From positions 314,001 through 378,000 of the forward strand of contig NZ_JBAJNS010000001.1 of NCBI RefSeq assembly GCF_037911585.1: a stretch of DNA of 64,000 nucleotides. Direction: 5' to 3'. Position 1 is the first letter of the stretch. Each line of letters starts with the position of its first letter. The notes below the pieces were generated by a model. The model was not told the origin of the DNA and made no database searches. It was given only the letters and a program-made list of their open reading frames with translations. This DNA is from Streptomyces sp. GSL17-111. GTDB taxonomy: Bacteria > Actinomycetota > Actinomycetes > Streptomycetales > Streptomycetaceae. The position numbers and the translations under genes were made by a program. Of the stretch, positions 24,693 to 33,225 are shown piece after piece.

Positions 24693-24708
24693 GCTGGTCC
24701 AGACCAAT
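24693..24708. promoter_or_regulatory. DasR-responsive element (dre) of the chitinase gene
   Basis: GCTGGTCCAGACCAAT has the dyad TGGTC-CAGA-CCA of dre sites bound by the GntR-family regulator DasR, which is relieved by glucosamine 6-phosphate. It lies 86 bp upstream of the chosen chitinase start, where a promoter would be expected. Matches established Streptomyces chitinase promoters; assigned by eye. Confidence 0.75.
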
Positions 24709-24865
24709 TGCGTTGTCAAGGCTTCCGACAGGAATCCGGCCGGACGGCATCCCGGGTGTGCGAAGGCGTTGTCCGCCCCCGCCGGTTCCGCCGCACGTCA
24801 GCCGATGCCCGGTCAGCCGGCTGGTGACGCAGGGGGGTTGGTTCGGCCGGGCGCCCGCCCTCACC

Positions 24866-25789
24866 TCACGCCGGGCCGCTCCGGGGAGCGGGAGCGCGGG
24901 CCGTCAGGGCGCGTACGGCGTCGGGCAGGCTCACCAGGAGGGGTGCGGACGTCCCGTCGGACGGGGGCGTCGGCCAGCCGGGGCCCGCCGGGTGCACCGG
25001 CGCCGGACCCGCCTGAGCCGCGCGGCGCAGCAGGGCGACGTCAGCCGTCGTGGCCCGGCGCGCCCACAGGACGACCGCGTGCGGGCGGACGGCTGCGACG
25101 GCGTCGGCGAGCGCGCGGCCGGGCAGGTACCCGGTCAGGACGCCGGGTTGGCCACGCTCGGCGAGGGCTGCGGCCAGCGCCGTCATCGGCAGGGTGTGGT
25201 GCTCCCCGGGCGCGGCGGCCAGGAGGACGGGCGGGCGCGCGACGTCGACCGGGCGGGCCGCGAGGTGCCCGCGCAGGGCGGCTTCGAGGATGCCGCTGGC
25301 CAGGTGCTCGGTCTCGACGCCGCATCCGGTGGCGTTCCAGTGGTCGCCGATGGCCACGAGGGCGGGCGCGAACACGGCCGTCCAGGCCCCGGCGGCACCG
25401 TGCCGGCGCAGTGCCGCGCCCGCGAGGCGGGTGAGCGCGGGCGCGTCGAGGGCGTGCATGGCGGTGAGGAGATCCCGGGCGACGACGTCGGGCGGTGTGC
25501 GGTCGGCGGTCGGTGCCGTCCGCACCACGCGGGCCGCGTCAGCGGCGGCGACGCCCTGGCGCAGCAGGTCGAGCATGCGCTGCAGGCGCCGGAGGTCGTC
25601 CGGGGAGTAGCGGCGGTGGCCGCCGCTACTGCGCCCCGAGGGGCCGAGGCCGTAACGGCGTTCCCAGGCCCGGAGGGTGGCGGCGTTGGTCCGCAGCCGC
25701 TTGGCGGCGGCGCCCACCGGGAGCAGCACCGGCGGTGCCTCGGCGGGCCGGGGCACCGCCGGGCGGAGAGGTGGGGGGTCGGGCCGCAT
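24866..25789 (-). CDS. litR: LitR/CarH-type B12-dependent photoregulator, MerR family
   Basis: 307 aa from ATG 25789. N-terminal MerR winged helix (about residues 22-90, with TLRAWERRYGLGPS and GGHRRYSPDDL). The middle holds the cobalamin-contact motif W-x9-EH as Trp151 to Glu161-His162, and the B12-binding domain has GEHH with His198 as probable lower Co ligand. These are the diagnostic residues of light-sensing CarH/LitR proteins, which bind DNA with adenosylcobalamin in the dark and release it on illumination. It neighbours the crt genes, its classical target. An ECF sigma gene (litS) usually found beside it is absent here. Confidence 0.85.
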   Translation of the reverse strand: MRPDPPPLRPAVPRPAEAPPVLLPVGAAAKRLRTNAATLRAWERRYGLGPSGRSSGGHRRYSPDDLRRLQRMLDLLRQGVAAADAARVVRTAPTADRTPPDVVARDLLTAMHALDAPALTRLAGAALRRHGAAGAWTAVFAPALVAIGDHWNATGCGVETEHLASGILEAALRGHLAARPVDVARPPVLLAAAPGEHHTLPMTALAAALAERGQPGVLTGYLPGRALADAVAAVRPHAVVLWARRATTADVALLRRAAQAGPAPVHPAGPGWPTPPSDGTSAPLLVSLPDAVRALTARAPAPRSGPA

Positions 25790-25822
25790 GGTGCCATGGT
25801 CCGGCCGTCGCGGCACGCGGCG

Positions 25823-25868
25823 CAAACCTCCGTACGGCAAGCAGGTGCACAACTTCCGTCGAGGTTTG
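25823..25868. promoter_or_regulatory. Inverted repeat in the litR/25945 divergent promoter region
   Basis: CAAACCTC (25823-25830) and GAGGTTTG (25861-25868) form an 8-bp inverted repeat with a 30-bp gap, placing one copy toward each divergent gene. It may be LitR operator halves or paired promoter elements. A third related copy, GCGCAAACC, occurs at 37097-37105 before the osmC/photolyase pair. Confidence 0.4.
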
Positions 25869-25944
25869 GCGTGAGCGGGGTCCGGCTACCCATGTCGGGT
25901 CCGACCGCTCTGGCGGTCAGCCCCCCACGTGGAAGAGGTACAGC

Positions 25945-26184
25945 ATGATCGTCAAGAAGATGCATGAAGCGGGTGTACGCAGCGAGCACGCCTATCTCGC
26001 GGCGTTCGTCTCCATCGGCGGCGCCCTGGTCACCTGGATGACGTCCAACAGGACCGAGCACGCCGGGGTCGACCGCGCGGACCGGTGGGGGATCTTCATC
26101 GGCGAATGGGCGCCGACCTTCTTCGGCCTCGGGGTGGCGCTCTCCCAGTACGAGCAGATCGAGGGATCCCTGGGCTCCCAGTGA
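25945..26184 (+). CDS. Small two-span membrane protein, function unknown
   Basis: 79 aa from ATG 25945 (GGAAGAGG upstream). Two hydrophobic segments, AYLAAFVSIGGALVTWM and IFIGEWAPTFFGLGVALSQ, flank a polar loop. Similar short proteins occur in many streptomycetes; no function is assigned. It occupies the place where litS would be expected between litR and crtE. Its TGA overlaps a GTG at 26181, so crtE translation could be coupled if that upstream start is used. Confidence 0.6.
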   Translation: MIVKKMHEAGVRSEHAYLAAFVSIGGALVTWMTSNRTEHAGVDRADRWGIFIGEWAPTFFGLGVALSQYEQIEGSLGSQ

Positions 26185-26324
26185 CGCAACGCGGCGGTCC
26201 CCCGCCCCCGTCGGGGCCGCCGCACGCCGCGCCCCGCCGCGCCACCCGTCCCGCCCGCCCGTCGGCGGGCGACGCCGCGTGCGGAAGTCCAGCCAGTTCG
26301 CCGTTTCCGCCGAAGGGAGCCGCT

Positions 26325-27614
26325 GTGCGGCACCGGGCCCCCACTCCTGCCACCACGCGTCCGGCCGTCACCGCGAAGGGGGCGGAAAGACCCGTTCCCG
26401 CGCCCGCCCTGACGGAGCCCCGGGGTTCCTCGGCCCACCGTGCGGTGGGTGCCGTGGCCGAGGTGGCGCCGGCGGTCGAGGACGTGCTGAGCGCGTACCT
26501 GGCCGAGCGCGCCGCCGAGAGCGGAACCGTCGGTGCCCAGTTCACCGGTGATGTCGTCGGGCACCTCACCCGGTTCCTGCTCGGCGGCGGCAAACGGCTG
26601 CGGCCGGCGTTCCTGTGGTGCGGCTGGCGGGCCGGGGGCGGCACGGGGGCCACCGAGGGCGACATCCTGCGGATCGGCGCCGCGCTGGAGTTGCTCCAGG
26701 GGTGCGCGCTCATCCACGACGACCTCATGGACGGCTCGGCCGTGCGGCGCGGCAGTCCCTCGACGCCCGCCGCCTTCACCACCCTGCACCGCTCGCGGGC
26801 GCTGTCGGGTGACCCGGCGCGCTTCGGCGCCTCGGCCGCACTGCTGGCGGGGGACCTGGCGCTGGTGTGGGCGCAGGACCTGTGGGAGGAGACGGCGCTG
26901 TCCGCCACCGCGCGGCGGCGCGGCCGGGCGCTGTGGCGGACCATGCGCACGGAGATGGTGGCCGGCCAGTACCTCGACCTGTACGGGCAGGCGGCGGGCT
27001 CCTGGTCGCCGCCGGAGACGCTGCGGGTCGCCCATCTCAAGGCCGGGCTCTACACCGTCCAACGGCCCCTCGGGCTGGGGGCCGCGATCGCCGGGGCGGG
27101 ACGGCGTACGCGCGAGGCGCTGGAGCGGGCGGGGCAGGCCGTGGGCGTGGTGTTCCAACTGCTCGACGACCTCTCGGACCTCTACGGGCAGCCGTCCTCG
27201 GCGGGCCGGCCGGCCGGGGAGGACGTCCGGCGGGGGACGCCGACCTACCTGATGGCCGTCGCCATGGAACGGGCCCGCACCGGTGGACACCGGACGGCCG
27301 AGCGGGTCCTCACCGAGGCTCTGGGCGACGCGGCCCTGGACGAGGCGGGGCTGGAGCGCGTGCGCGCCGCGGTGGCCCGGGTCGGAGCGCGCACCGTGGT
27401 GGAGCGGCACATCGAGGAGCTGACCGGGCAGGCGCGGGACGCCATCGCCGAGGCCGGTCTGGACGACGTCGTGGAACAGGAGTTGAACCAGGTGATCGAG
27501 GACGTCGTGCGGGCACCGCTGACCGCGCCGGACCGCCGGGGGACCGCCGGGCGGTCCGGGGAGCACACCGGTTCCCGCGCGGGTCGGGGTACGCGGCGGG
27601 GTGATGCCGCGTGA
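26325..27614 (+). CDS. crtE: Geranylgeranyl diphosphate synthase
   Basis: 429 aa. It condenses isopentenyl diphosphate units to C20 GGPP, the first committed carotenoid precursor. Both aspartate-rich motifs are visible: DDLMD within LIHDDLMDGSAVRRG and DDLSD within LLDDLSDLYG. GGGKRLRPAF marks the substrate-binding start of the fold. GTG 26325 is preferred because GAAGGGAG lies about 6 nt upstream; a GTG at 26181 would add 48 low-complexity residues. It ends in a GTGA overlap with crtI, first of four tightly coupled genes. Confidence 0.9.
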   Translation: MRHRAPTPATTRPAVTAKGAERPVPAPALTEPRGSSAHRAVGAVAEVAPAVEDVLSAYLAERAAESGTVGAQFTGDVVGHLTRFLLGGGKRLRPAFLWCGWRAGGGTGATEGDILRIGAALELLQGCALIHDDLMDGSAVRRGSPSTPAAFTTLHRSRALSGDPARFGASAALLAGDLALVWAQDLWEETALSATARRRGRALWRTMRTEMVAGQYLDLYGQAAGSWSPPETLRVAHLKAGLYTVQRPLGLGAAIAGAGRRTREALERAGQAVGVVFQLLDDLSDLYGQPSSAGRPAGEDVRRGTPTYLMAVAMERARTGGHRTAERVLTEALGDAALDEAGLERVRAAVARVGARTVVERHIEELTGQARDAIAEAGLDDVVEQELNQVIEDVVRAPLTAPDRRGTAGRSGEHTGSRAGRGTRRGDAA

Positions 27615-29155
27615 AGGCGGTCAAGGGGGCGACGGACCACGTGGTCGTCGTCGGAGCCGGGCTGTCCGGCCTCTCGGCGGCACTGCACCTGCTGGCGGCG
27701 GGGCGGGCGGTGACGGTGGTGGAGCGGGCCGACGAGCCGGGCGGCCGGGCCGGCCGCCGATCGGCGTCCGGCTACCACATCGACACCGGTCCGACGGTGC
27801 TGACCATGCCGGACCTCGTGGACGAGGCGATGGGAGCGGTGGGTGAACGGCTCACCGACCGGGTGGAGTTGTACCGGCTCGACCCGGCCTACCGGGCCCG
27901 CTTCGCCGACGGCTCGCACATCGACGTGCACACCGACGCGCAGGCCATGGAGGCGGAGATCCTGCGGGTCGCCACCCCGGCGGACGCCCGGGGCTACCGG
28001 CGGCTGCGCGGCTGGCTGGAACAGCTGTACCGGGTGCAGATGCGGACCTTCATCGACGCCAACTTCGACTCCCCCCTCGGCCTGCTCGGCCCCGACCTGG
28101 CGCGGCTGGCCGCGCTCGGCGGTTTCGGGTCGTGGCACGGCAGGGTGGCCCGCTTCGTGCGGGACGAGCGGCTGCGGCGGATCTTCTCGTTCCAGGCGCT
28201 GTACGCGGGCGTTCCCCCGACCCGGGCCCTGGCCGCGTACGCGGTCATCGCCTACATGGACACCGTGGCCGGGGTGTGGTTCCCCCGGGGCGGGATGCAC
28301 GCCGTGCCCCGGGCCATGGCGGACGCCGCAGGGGCGGCCGGGGCCCGGTTCGTCTTCGGCACGGAGGTGTCCGCGCTCGAACGCGCCGGGGGCCGCGCCG
28401 CCGCCGTGCGGACGGCGGACGGGGGCCGCATCGCCTGCGACGCCGTCGTCCTCACCTGCGACCTGCCCGTCGCGCACCGCCTGCTGGGCGGGGCGCCACG
28501 CCGCCCGATGGCGCTGCGCTACGCGCCCTCGGCCGTCGTCCTCCACCTGGGCGGGGAGCGGACGTGGCCGGAGCTGGGCCACCACACGCTGTCGTTCGGC
28601 GCCGCGTGGGAACGCACCTTCGACGAACTCACCCGGACGGGCTCACTGATGACGGACCCCTCGCTCCTCGTGACCCGCCCGACGGCCACCGACCCCGGCC
28701 TGGCCCCGGCGGGGCGGCACCTGCACTACGTACTGGCCCCGTGCCCCAACCTGCACCGCGGCCCGCGCGACTGGGACCGGCTGGCGCCCCGCTACCGCGA
28801 CGAGATCTGCGCCGAGCTCCGGCGGCGCGGCCTGGACGGCTTCGGGGACGCGCCGGAGTTCGAGGAGGTCGTCACCCCGGCCGACTGGGCACGCCAGGGG
28901 ATGGCGGCGGGCACGCCGTTCTCCGCCGCCCACACCTTCGCCCAGACTGGGCCGTTCCGCCCGCGCAACCTGCCGCGGGGGTGGGACAACGTCGTCCTGG
29001 CGGGCTGCGGGACGACGCCCGGCGTGGGCGTGCCCACCGCCGTCGTCTCGGGCAGGCTGGCCGCCGCCCGGGTCACCGGCGGCCCACGCCGTCCGCGGCG
29101 GGGCGGTGCGGACGCGTCCGCGCTCACGGCGGCCGGAACGGGAGGTGCGCGATGA
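27611..29155 (+). CDS. crtI: Phytoene desaturase
   Basis: 514 aa from GTG 27611, overlapping the crtE stop. FAD-binding [17 protein letters not shown] starts near residue 12, followed by [22 protein letters not shown], typical of CrtI. The C-terminal flavin motif reads [19 protein letters not shown]. It would convert phytoene to lycopene by four desaturations. ATGA overlap with crtB downstream. Confidence 0.9.
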   Translation: MKAVKGATDHVVVVGAGLSGLSAALHLLAAGRAVTVVERADEPGGRAGRRSASGYHIDTGPTVLTMPDLVDEAMGAVGERLTDRVELYRLDPAYRARFADGSHIDVHTDAQAMEAEILRVATPADARGYRRLRGWLEQLYRVQMRTFIDANFDSPLGLLGPDLARLAALGGFGSWHGRVARFVRDERLRRIFSFQALYAGVPPTRALAAYAVIAYMDTVAGVWFPRGGMHAVPRAMADAAGAAGARFVFGTEVSALERAGGRAAAVRTADGGRIACDAVVLTCDLPVAHRLLGGAPRRPMALRYAPSAVVLHLGGERTWPELGHHTLSFGAAWERTFDELTRTGSLMTDPSLLVTRPTATDPGLAPAGRHLHYVLAPCPNLHRGPRDWDRLAPRYRDEICAELRRRGLDGFGDAPEFEEVVTPADWARQGMAAGTPFSAAHTFAQTGPFRPRNLPRGWDNVVLAGCGTTPGVGVPTAVVSGRLAAARVTGGPRRPRRGGADASALTAAGTGGAR

Positions 29156-30132
29156 CGGCCCGCGAACTGGACGCGGCGGGTGTCCACGGTGACGCGCTGC
29201 GCGCCGCCTACGCCCGCTGTCGCCGCATCAACGCCCGGGGCGGCGCGACGTACTTCCTGGCCACCCGGCTGCTGACGGCACGCCAGCGCCCGGCCGTGCA
29301 CGCGTTGTACGGCTTCGCCCGGTACGCCGACGACATCGTCGACGACCTGGACGCCGACGCGGACGCGGCCGAGCGGGCCCGCGCGCTGGACGACCTGGAC
29401 GCCACCGTGCGCCGGGCCCTGGCCACCGGGCACAGCGACCACCCGGTCCTGGCGGCCCTCGCGGACACGGCGGCCCGCTACGCCATCGAGCCCACCCACT
29501 TCACCGACTTCATGCACTCCATGCGGATGGACCTGCACATCACCGAGTACCCGACCTGGCAGGCGCTGCGGGTCTACACGCACGGCTCGGCCGCCGTGAT
29601 CGGCCTGCAACTGCTGCCCGTCCTCGGCACCGTGGTGCCGCGCGAGGAGGCCGCACCACACGCCGCGTCCCTGGGGGTGGCCTTCCAGCTCACCAACTTC
29701 CTCCGGGACGTGGGCGAGGACCTGGACCGGGGCCGCGTCTACCTCCCGCTGGACCTGCTGGCCGCACACGGCGTGGACCGCTCGCTGCTGACGTGGTGCC
29801 GGGCCACCGGGCACACCGACCACCGGGTACGGGCCGCGCTGCGGGAGATGATCCACATCACGCGGGGCATCTACCGGCACGCGGCGGCGGGCATTCCGAT
29901 GCTGGACGGCGTCTCCCGGCCCTGCGTGCGCACGGCGTTCATCCTCTACGAGGCGATCCTGCGCCGGATCGAGGCCGCCGACTGCGCCGTCATCGACCAC
30001 CGGGCGATCGTGCCGCGCCGGCACCGCGCCGGGATCGCCCTGGGCGGCCTGGCCTCGATCGTCGCCGGGCGGGTCCGCGGTTCCCTCGCCCCGGCCGGCC
30101 GGGCGGGTGCGGAGGAAGGAGTTCCGGCGTGA
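29152..30132 (+). CDS. crtB: Phytoene synthase
   Basis: 326 aa from ATG 29152, with GGAGGTG upstream. It joins two GGPP molecules head to head into phytoene. The two Asp-rich sites of the squalene/phytoene synthase fold are visible: YADDIVDD near residue 60 and [18 protein letters not shown] near residue 183. Its GTGA overlap with the following Rieske gene shows tight co-translation. Confidence 0.9.
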   Translation: MTARELDAAGVHGDALRAAYARCRRINARGGATYFLATRLLTARQRPAVHALYGFARYADDIVDDLDADADAAERARALDDLDATVRRALATGHSDHPVLAALADTAARYAIEPTHFTDFMHSMRMDLHITEYPTWQALRVYTHGSAAVIGLQLLPVLGTVVPREEAAPHAASLGVAFQLTNFLRDVGEDLDRGRVYLPLDLLAAHGVDRSLLTWCRATGHTDHRVRAALREMIHITRGIYRHAAAGIPMLDGVSRPCVRTAFILYEAILRRIEAADCAVIDHRAIVPRRHRAGIALGGLASIVAGRVRGSLAPAGRAGAEEGVPA

Positions 30133-31130
30133 GGCGCACGCTGTCCTGGCGCAGTCCGCTGCGGCTGCTGCCCGCCCCGCCGTGGAGCGCCCAGGAGCCC
30201 ACCTGGCGGGCCGCGAAGCCGCAGCTCATCGCCGACGCGCTGAAACGGGCGGAGGCGCGTCCGGCGGGCAACTGGTACGTCCTGGCGGCCAGCCGCGAGG
30301 TGGTGCCGGGCCGGCCGCACGGACGCACGGTGGCCGGGCGGGAGATCGTGCTCTGGCGCGCGGATTCCGGGGAGCTCACCGCGGGGCCGGGCGCCTGCCC
30401 CCACCTGGGGGCACCCCTGTGCCAGGGGGCGGTGACGGAGGGACGGCTGGTGTGCCACTGGCACGGCCTCGGACTCACCGCGCGGGGCGGGCCGGGCTGG
30501 GAACCCTTCCCGGTGCACGACGACGGCGTGCTCGCCTGGGTGCGGCTGGACGACGTGGGCGGGGAGCCGCCGCTCCCCGCGCCCCGGGTGCCGCCTCGGC
30601 CCCGGCGCGCCGCGTCGGTGGACGCGGTCACGACCGTGGTGGGTTCCTGCGAGCCGGAGGACGTCATCGCCAACCGGCTGGACCCTTGGCACGGCGCGTG
30701 GTTCCACCCGTACGCCTTCACCCACCTGTCCGTCGTCGAGGAGCCGCGCCCCGAGGACGGTGACCGGTTCGTGGTGGAGGTCGCCTACCGGCTCGGAACG
30801 CGGGCGGCCGTGCCCGTCCGGGCGGTCTTCACCGCGCCGGAACCGCGCACGGTGGTGATGCACATCGTCGAGGGGGAGGGCGCGGGCTCGGTGGTCGAGA
30901 CGCACGCCACGCCCCTGACGGCGCCCGGGGCGGCCGAGCCGCGCACCGCCGTCGTCGAGGCCGTGCTCGCCACCTCACGGCGTCCCGGGTTCGCGGCCGT
31001 CCGGGCCGCCGCGCCCCTGCTGCGGCCACTGATGCGCCGGGCGGCGGCCCGGCTGTGGCGCGACGACCTGGCGTACGCCGAACGACGCCGGGAGCTGCGC
31101 GGTCAGGGCCGGTTCCCGGGGGCGACGTGA
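30129..31130 (+). CDS. Rieske [2Fe-2S] protein (DUF5914-like) of the carotenoid operon
   Basis: 333 aa from GTG 30129. A Rieske domain is clear: CPHLGAPLC and CHWHG give the C-x-H and C-x2-H cluster ligands (about residues 90-118). The C-terminal half resembles a small-molecule-binding domain but has no recognised mononuclear iron triad. It occupies the fourth place of crtEIB operons, where S. coelicolor has crtV; whether it is the same gene cannot be decided here. It may be an oxygenase or electron carrier modifying the carotenoid. Its last 28 bp overlap the convergent methyltransferase gene. Confidence 0.7.
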   Translation: MRRTLSWRSPLRLLPAPPWSAQEPTWRAAKPQLIADALKRAEARPAGNWYVLAASREVVPGRPHGRTVAGREIVLWRADSGELTAGPGACPHLGAPLCQGAVTEGRLVCHWHGLGLTARGGPGWEPFPVHDDGVLAWVRLDDVGGEPPLPAPRVPPRPRRAASVDAVTTVVGSCEPEDVIANRLDPWHGAWFHPYAFTHLSVVEEPRPEDGDRFVVEVAYRLGTRAAVPVRAVFTAPEPRTVVMHIVEGEGAGSVVETHATPLTAPGAAEPRTAVVEAVLATSRRPGFAAVRAAAPLLRPLMRRAAARLWRDDLAYAERRRELRGQGRFPGAT

Positions 31131-31870
31131 GCGGCGTCGTCCCCGCCGTCCCCGCCCTCCCCCGGCCGCCGGGCCAGGACGGTGTGGACGATGCCGTGCT
31201 GCCAGCCCAGGACGGGTGCCGCCCGCACCTGCTCGTACCCGGCGGCGTACAGCCGGGCGACGAGCCGGGGCACCGTGTCGAAGTCCAGGACGCTGCGCCG
31301 CAGATGGTGGTAGAGGTCCGCGCCGCCGGGCCCGAGTGCCCCGGCCGGAATGATCACCGCCCGGCACACCGCTTCCCACAGCAGCCGGTGCCGCCGCGCG
31401 CCGGAGAGGCAGTAGTCGTGGACGGCCAGTCGTCCGCCCGGGCGCAGCAGGGTGCGGACGGCGTCCAGGACGGGCGCGGGGGCGCTGAGGTTGCGCACGA
31501 GGTAGGCCGCGAACACCGCGTCGAAGGGGCCGGTGACCCCGGCGGATGCCAGCCGTTCGGCGGGGGCGTGGACGAACCGCACGTGCGGCGGCCAGCGTTT
31601 GTCCGCCGCGCGGCGGAGCATCCCCGGCGAGGCGTCGACCGCGACGATCTCGGCCAGGGGGGCCGTGTCGAGCAGAGCACGGGTGGAGGCACCGGTACCG
31701 CAGCCGAGGTCGAGCACCCGCAGACCGCGCCCCCCGTCCGGCAGCCGCAGCCTCCGGGCCGAGCGGCGCAGTTGGGTGTGGTACCCGGGGCTGGCGCCGA
31801 CGAAGCGGTCGTAGGCGCCGGACGCCCGGTCGAAGGCCGTGGCGAGCTCGCCGTCGCGGAGCAGGGTCAC
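31103..31870 (-). CDS. crtT: Carotenoid-cluster SAM-dependent methyltransferase (CrtT-like)
   Basis: 255 aa from GTG 31870 (AAAGGTG about 6 nt upstream; another GTG lies 9 nt earlier). Class I methyltransferase fold: SAM motif I VLDLGCGTGASTRALL near residue 56, acidic VAVDASP at the end of strand 2, and LRPGGRLAVHDY post motif II. Streptomyces carotenoid loci carry a similar gene named crtT beside crtY and crtU; its exact substrate is not established. Divergent from crtY and overlapping the Rieske gene tail to tail. Confidence 0.75.
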   Translation of the reverse strand: MTLLRDGELATAFDRASGAYDRFVGASPGYHTQLRRSARRLRLPDGGRGLRVLDLGCGTGASTRALLDTAPLAEIVAVDASPGMLRRAADKRWPPHVRFVHAPAERLASAGVTGPFDAVFAAYLVRNLSAPAPVLDAVRTLLRPGGRLAVHDYCLSGARRHRLLWEAVCRAVIIPAGALGPGGADLYHHLRRSVLDFDTVPRLVARLYAAGYEQVRAAPVLGWQHGIVHTVLARRPGEGGDGGDDAAHVAPGNRP

Positions 31871-31998
31871 GGAGGGCACCTTTCGTTCGGACGGCGGAGC
31901 CGCCGGTGTGCGGCTCCGGCCTCGCCGGTACCCCGTCCGGGCGGTTTCTCCCCCGGCCATCGGAGTGGTGGCCCGCACGGTCCCCGCCGGGGGCGCGC

Positions 31999-33225
31999 GT
32001 GAGGGGCCTCGACGTGGACGCCGTGGTGGTCGGTGGCGGCGCCGCCGGGCTGTCGCTGGCCCGGCACCTGACGGCCGAGCCCGGCGCCGCGCCGACGGTC
32101 GCGGTCGTCGAGCCGCCGTCGGGGCCGGTCAGCAGTCCGCCGCGCACCTGGTGCTTCTGGGAGTACGGCGACGGCGGGCTGGAGGAGTTCGTCCACCGCT
32201 CCTGGGGCCGGCTCCTCGTACGGGGGGCCGACGGCCGCGCGGTGACCGGTGACGGGTGGGACGGCGTCCGGTACAAGATGATCCGTTCGGCCGACTTCCT
32301 GCCCGCCGTCACGGCGGAACTGGCCGCCGACCGGCGGGTGCACCTGGTGACCGCGACCGTCACCGGCGTGCACGACGGCCCGGACGGAGCCCGGGTCACC
32401 GGCGTGGACGCGGCCGGGCGGGCGGTCGGCCTGCGGGGACGGTGGGTCTTCGACTCCCGGCCGCCCCGCCGCCTGCCGCCCTCCCGCACGACGCTGTTCC
32501 AGCACTTCCGCGGCTGGTTCGTCCGCACCGGGACCGACCGGTTCGACCCGGGCGTCGCGGAGCTGATGGACTTCCGCACCCCGCAGCCGCCCGGCGGGCT
32601 GTCCTTCGTCTACGTGCTCCCGCTCGGGCCCCGCGACGCGCTGGTGGAGTACACCGAGTTCGGCCCGGCGCCGCTGGACGACGCGGGGTACCGGGAGGCG
32701 CTGGACCACTACACGCGCCGCGTCCGGCCGCTCGGGCCCTTCACGGTCACCGGCACCGAGCAGGGCGTCATCCCCATGACGGACGGCCACTTCCCCCGTC
32801 GGCCGGGCGACTCGGTCCTCACCCTCGGTGCCGCGAGCGGAGCGACGCGCCCGGCCACGGGATACACCTTCGCCGCCATCCAGCGTCAGGCCGCCGCCGT
32901 CGCCGCCGCGCTGCGGGCGGGGCGCACGCCCGTGCCGCCGCGCCCGCACACGCGCCGCCACCTGGCCATGGACGCCGCCTGGCTGCGCGCTTTGGCCACC
33001 GGCCGCATCGACGGTGCCGCCTTCTTCACCCGGCTCTTCGCGGACAACCCGCCGCACCGCGTCCTGGACTTCCTCGACGGCACGTCCGGGCCGGTCGGGG
33101 ACGTCGCCCTCGGGCTGCGCTGCCCGGTCGGGCCGATGGCCCGCTCCCTGGCCGAACTGCCGTTCCTGCCCCGCCGGACTCCGCCCCTCCCCCGTCCCCG
33201 GCCCCTGCGAAAGGCTTCCCGATGA
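31999..33225 (+). CDS. crtY: Lycopene beta-cyclase
   Basis: 408 aa from GTG 31999. The N-terminal dinucleotide fold VVVGGGAAGLSLARHL is followed by PPRTWCFWEY, typical of CrtY cyclases; VEYTEFGPAPL and GAASGATRPATGYTF are further family motifs. It would close both ends of lycopene to beta-ionone rings, giving beta-carotene. The 128-bp gap to the divergent crtT gene must hold both promoters. ATGA overlap with crtU. Confidence 0.85.
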   Translation: MRGLDVDAVVVGGGAAGLSLARHLTAEPGAAPTVAVVEPPSGPVSSPPRTWCFWEYGDGGLEEFVHRSWGRLLVRGADGRAVTGDGWDGVRYKMIRSADFLPAVTAELAADRRVHLVTATVTGVHDGPDGARVTGVDAAGRAVGLRGRWVFDSRPPRRLPPSRTTLFQHFRGWFVRTGTDRFDPGVAELMDFRTPQPPGGLSFVYVLPLGPRDALVEYTEFGPAPLDDAGYREALDHYTRRVRPLGPFTVTGTEQGVIPMTDGHFPRRPGDSVLTLGAASGATRPATGYTFAAIQRQAAAVAAALRAGRTPVPPRPHTRRHLAMDAAWLRALATGRIDGAAFFTRLFADNPPHRVLDFLDGTSGPVGDVALGLRCPVGPMARSLAELPFLPRRTPPLPRPRPLRKASR

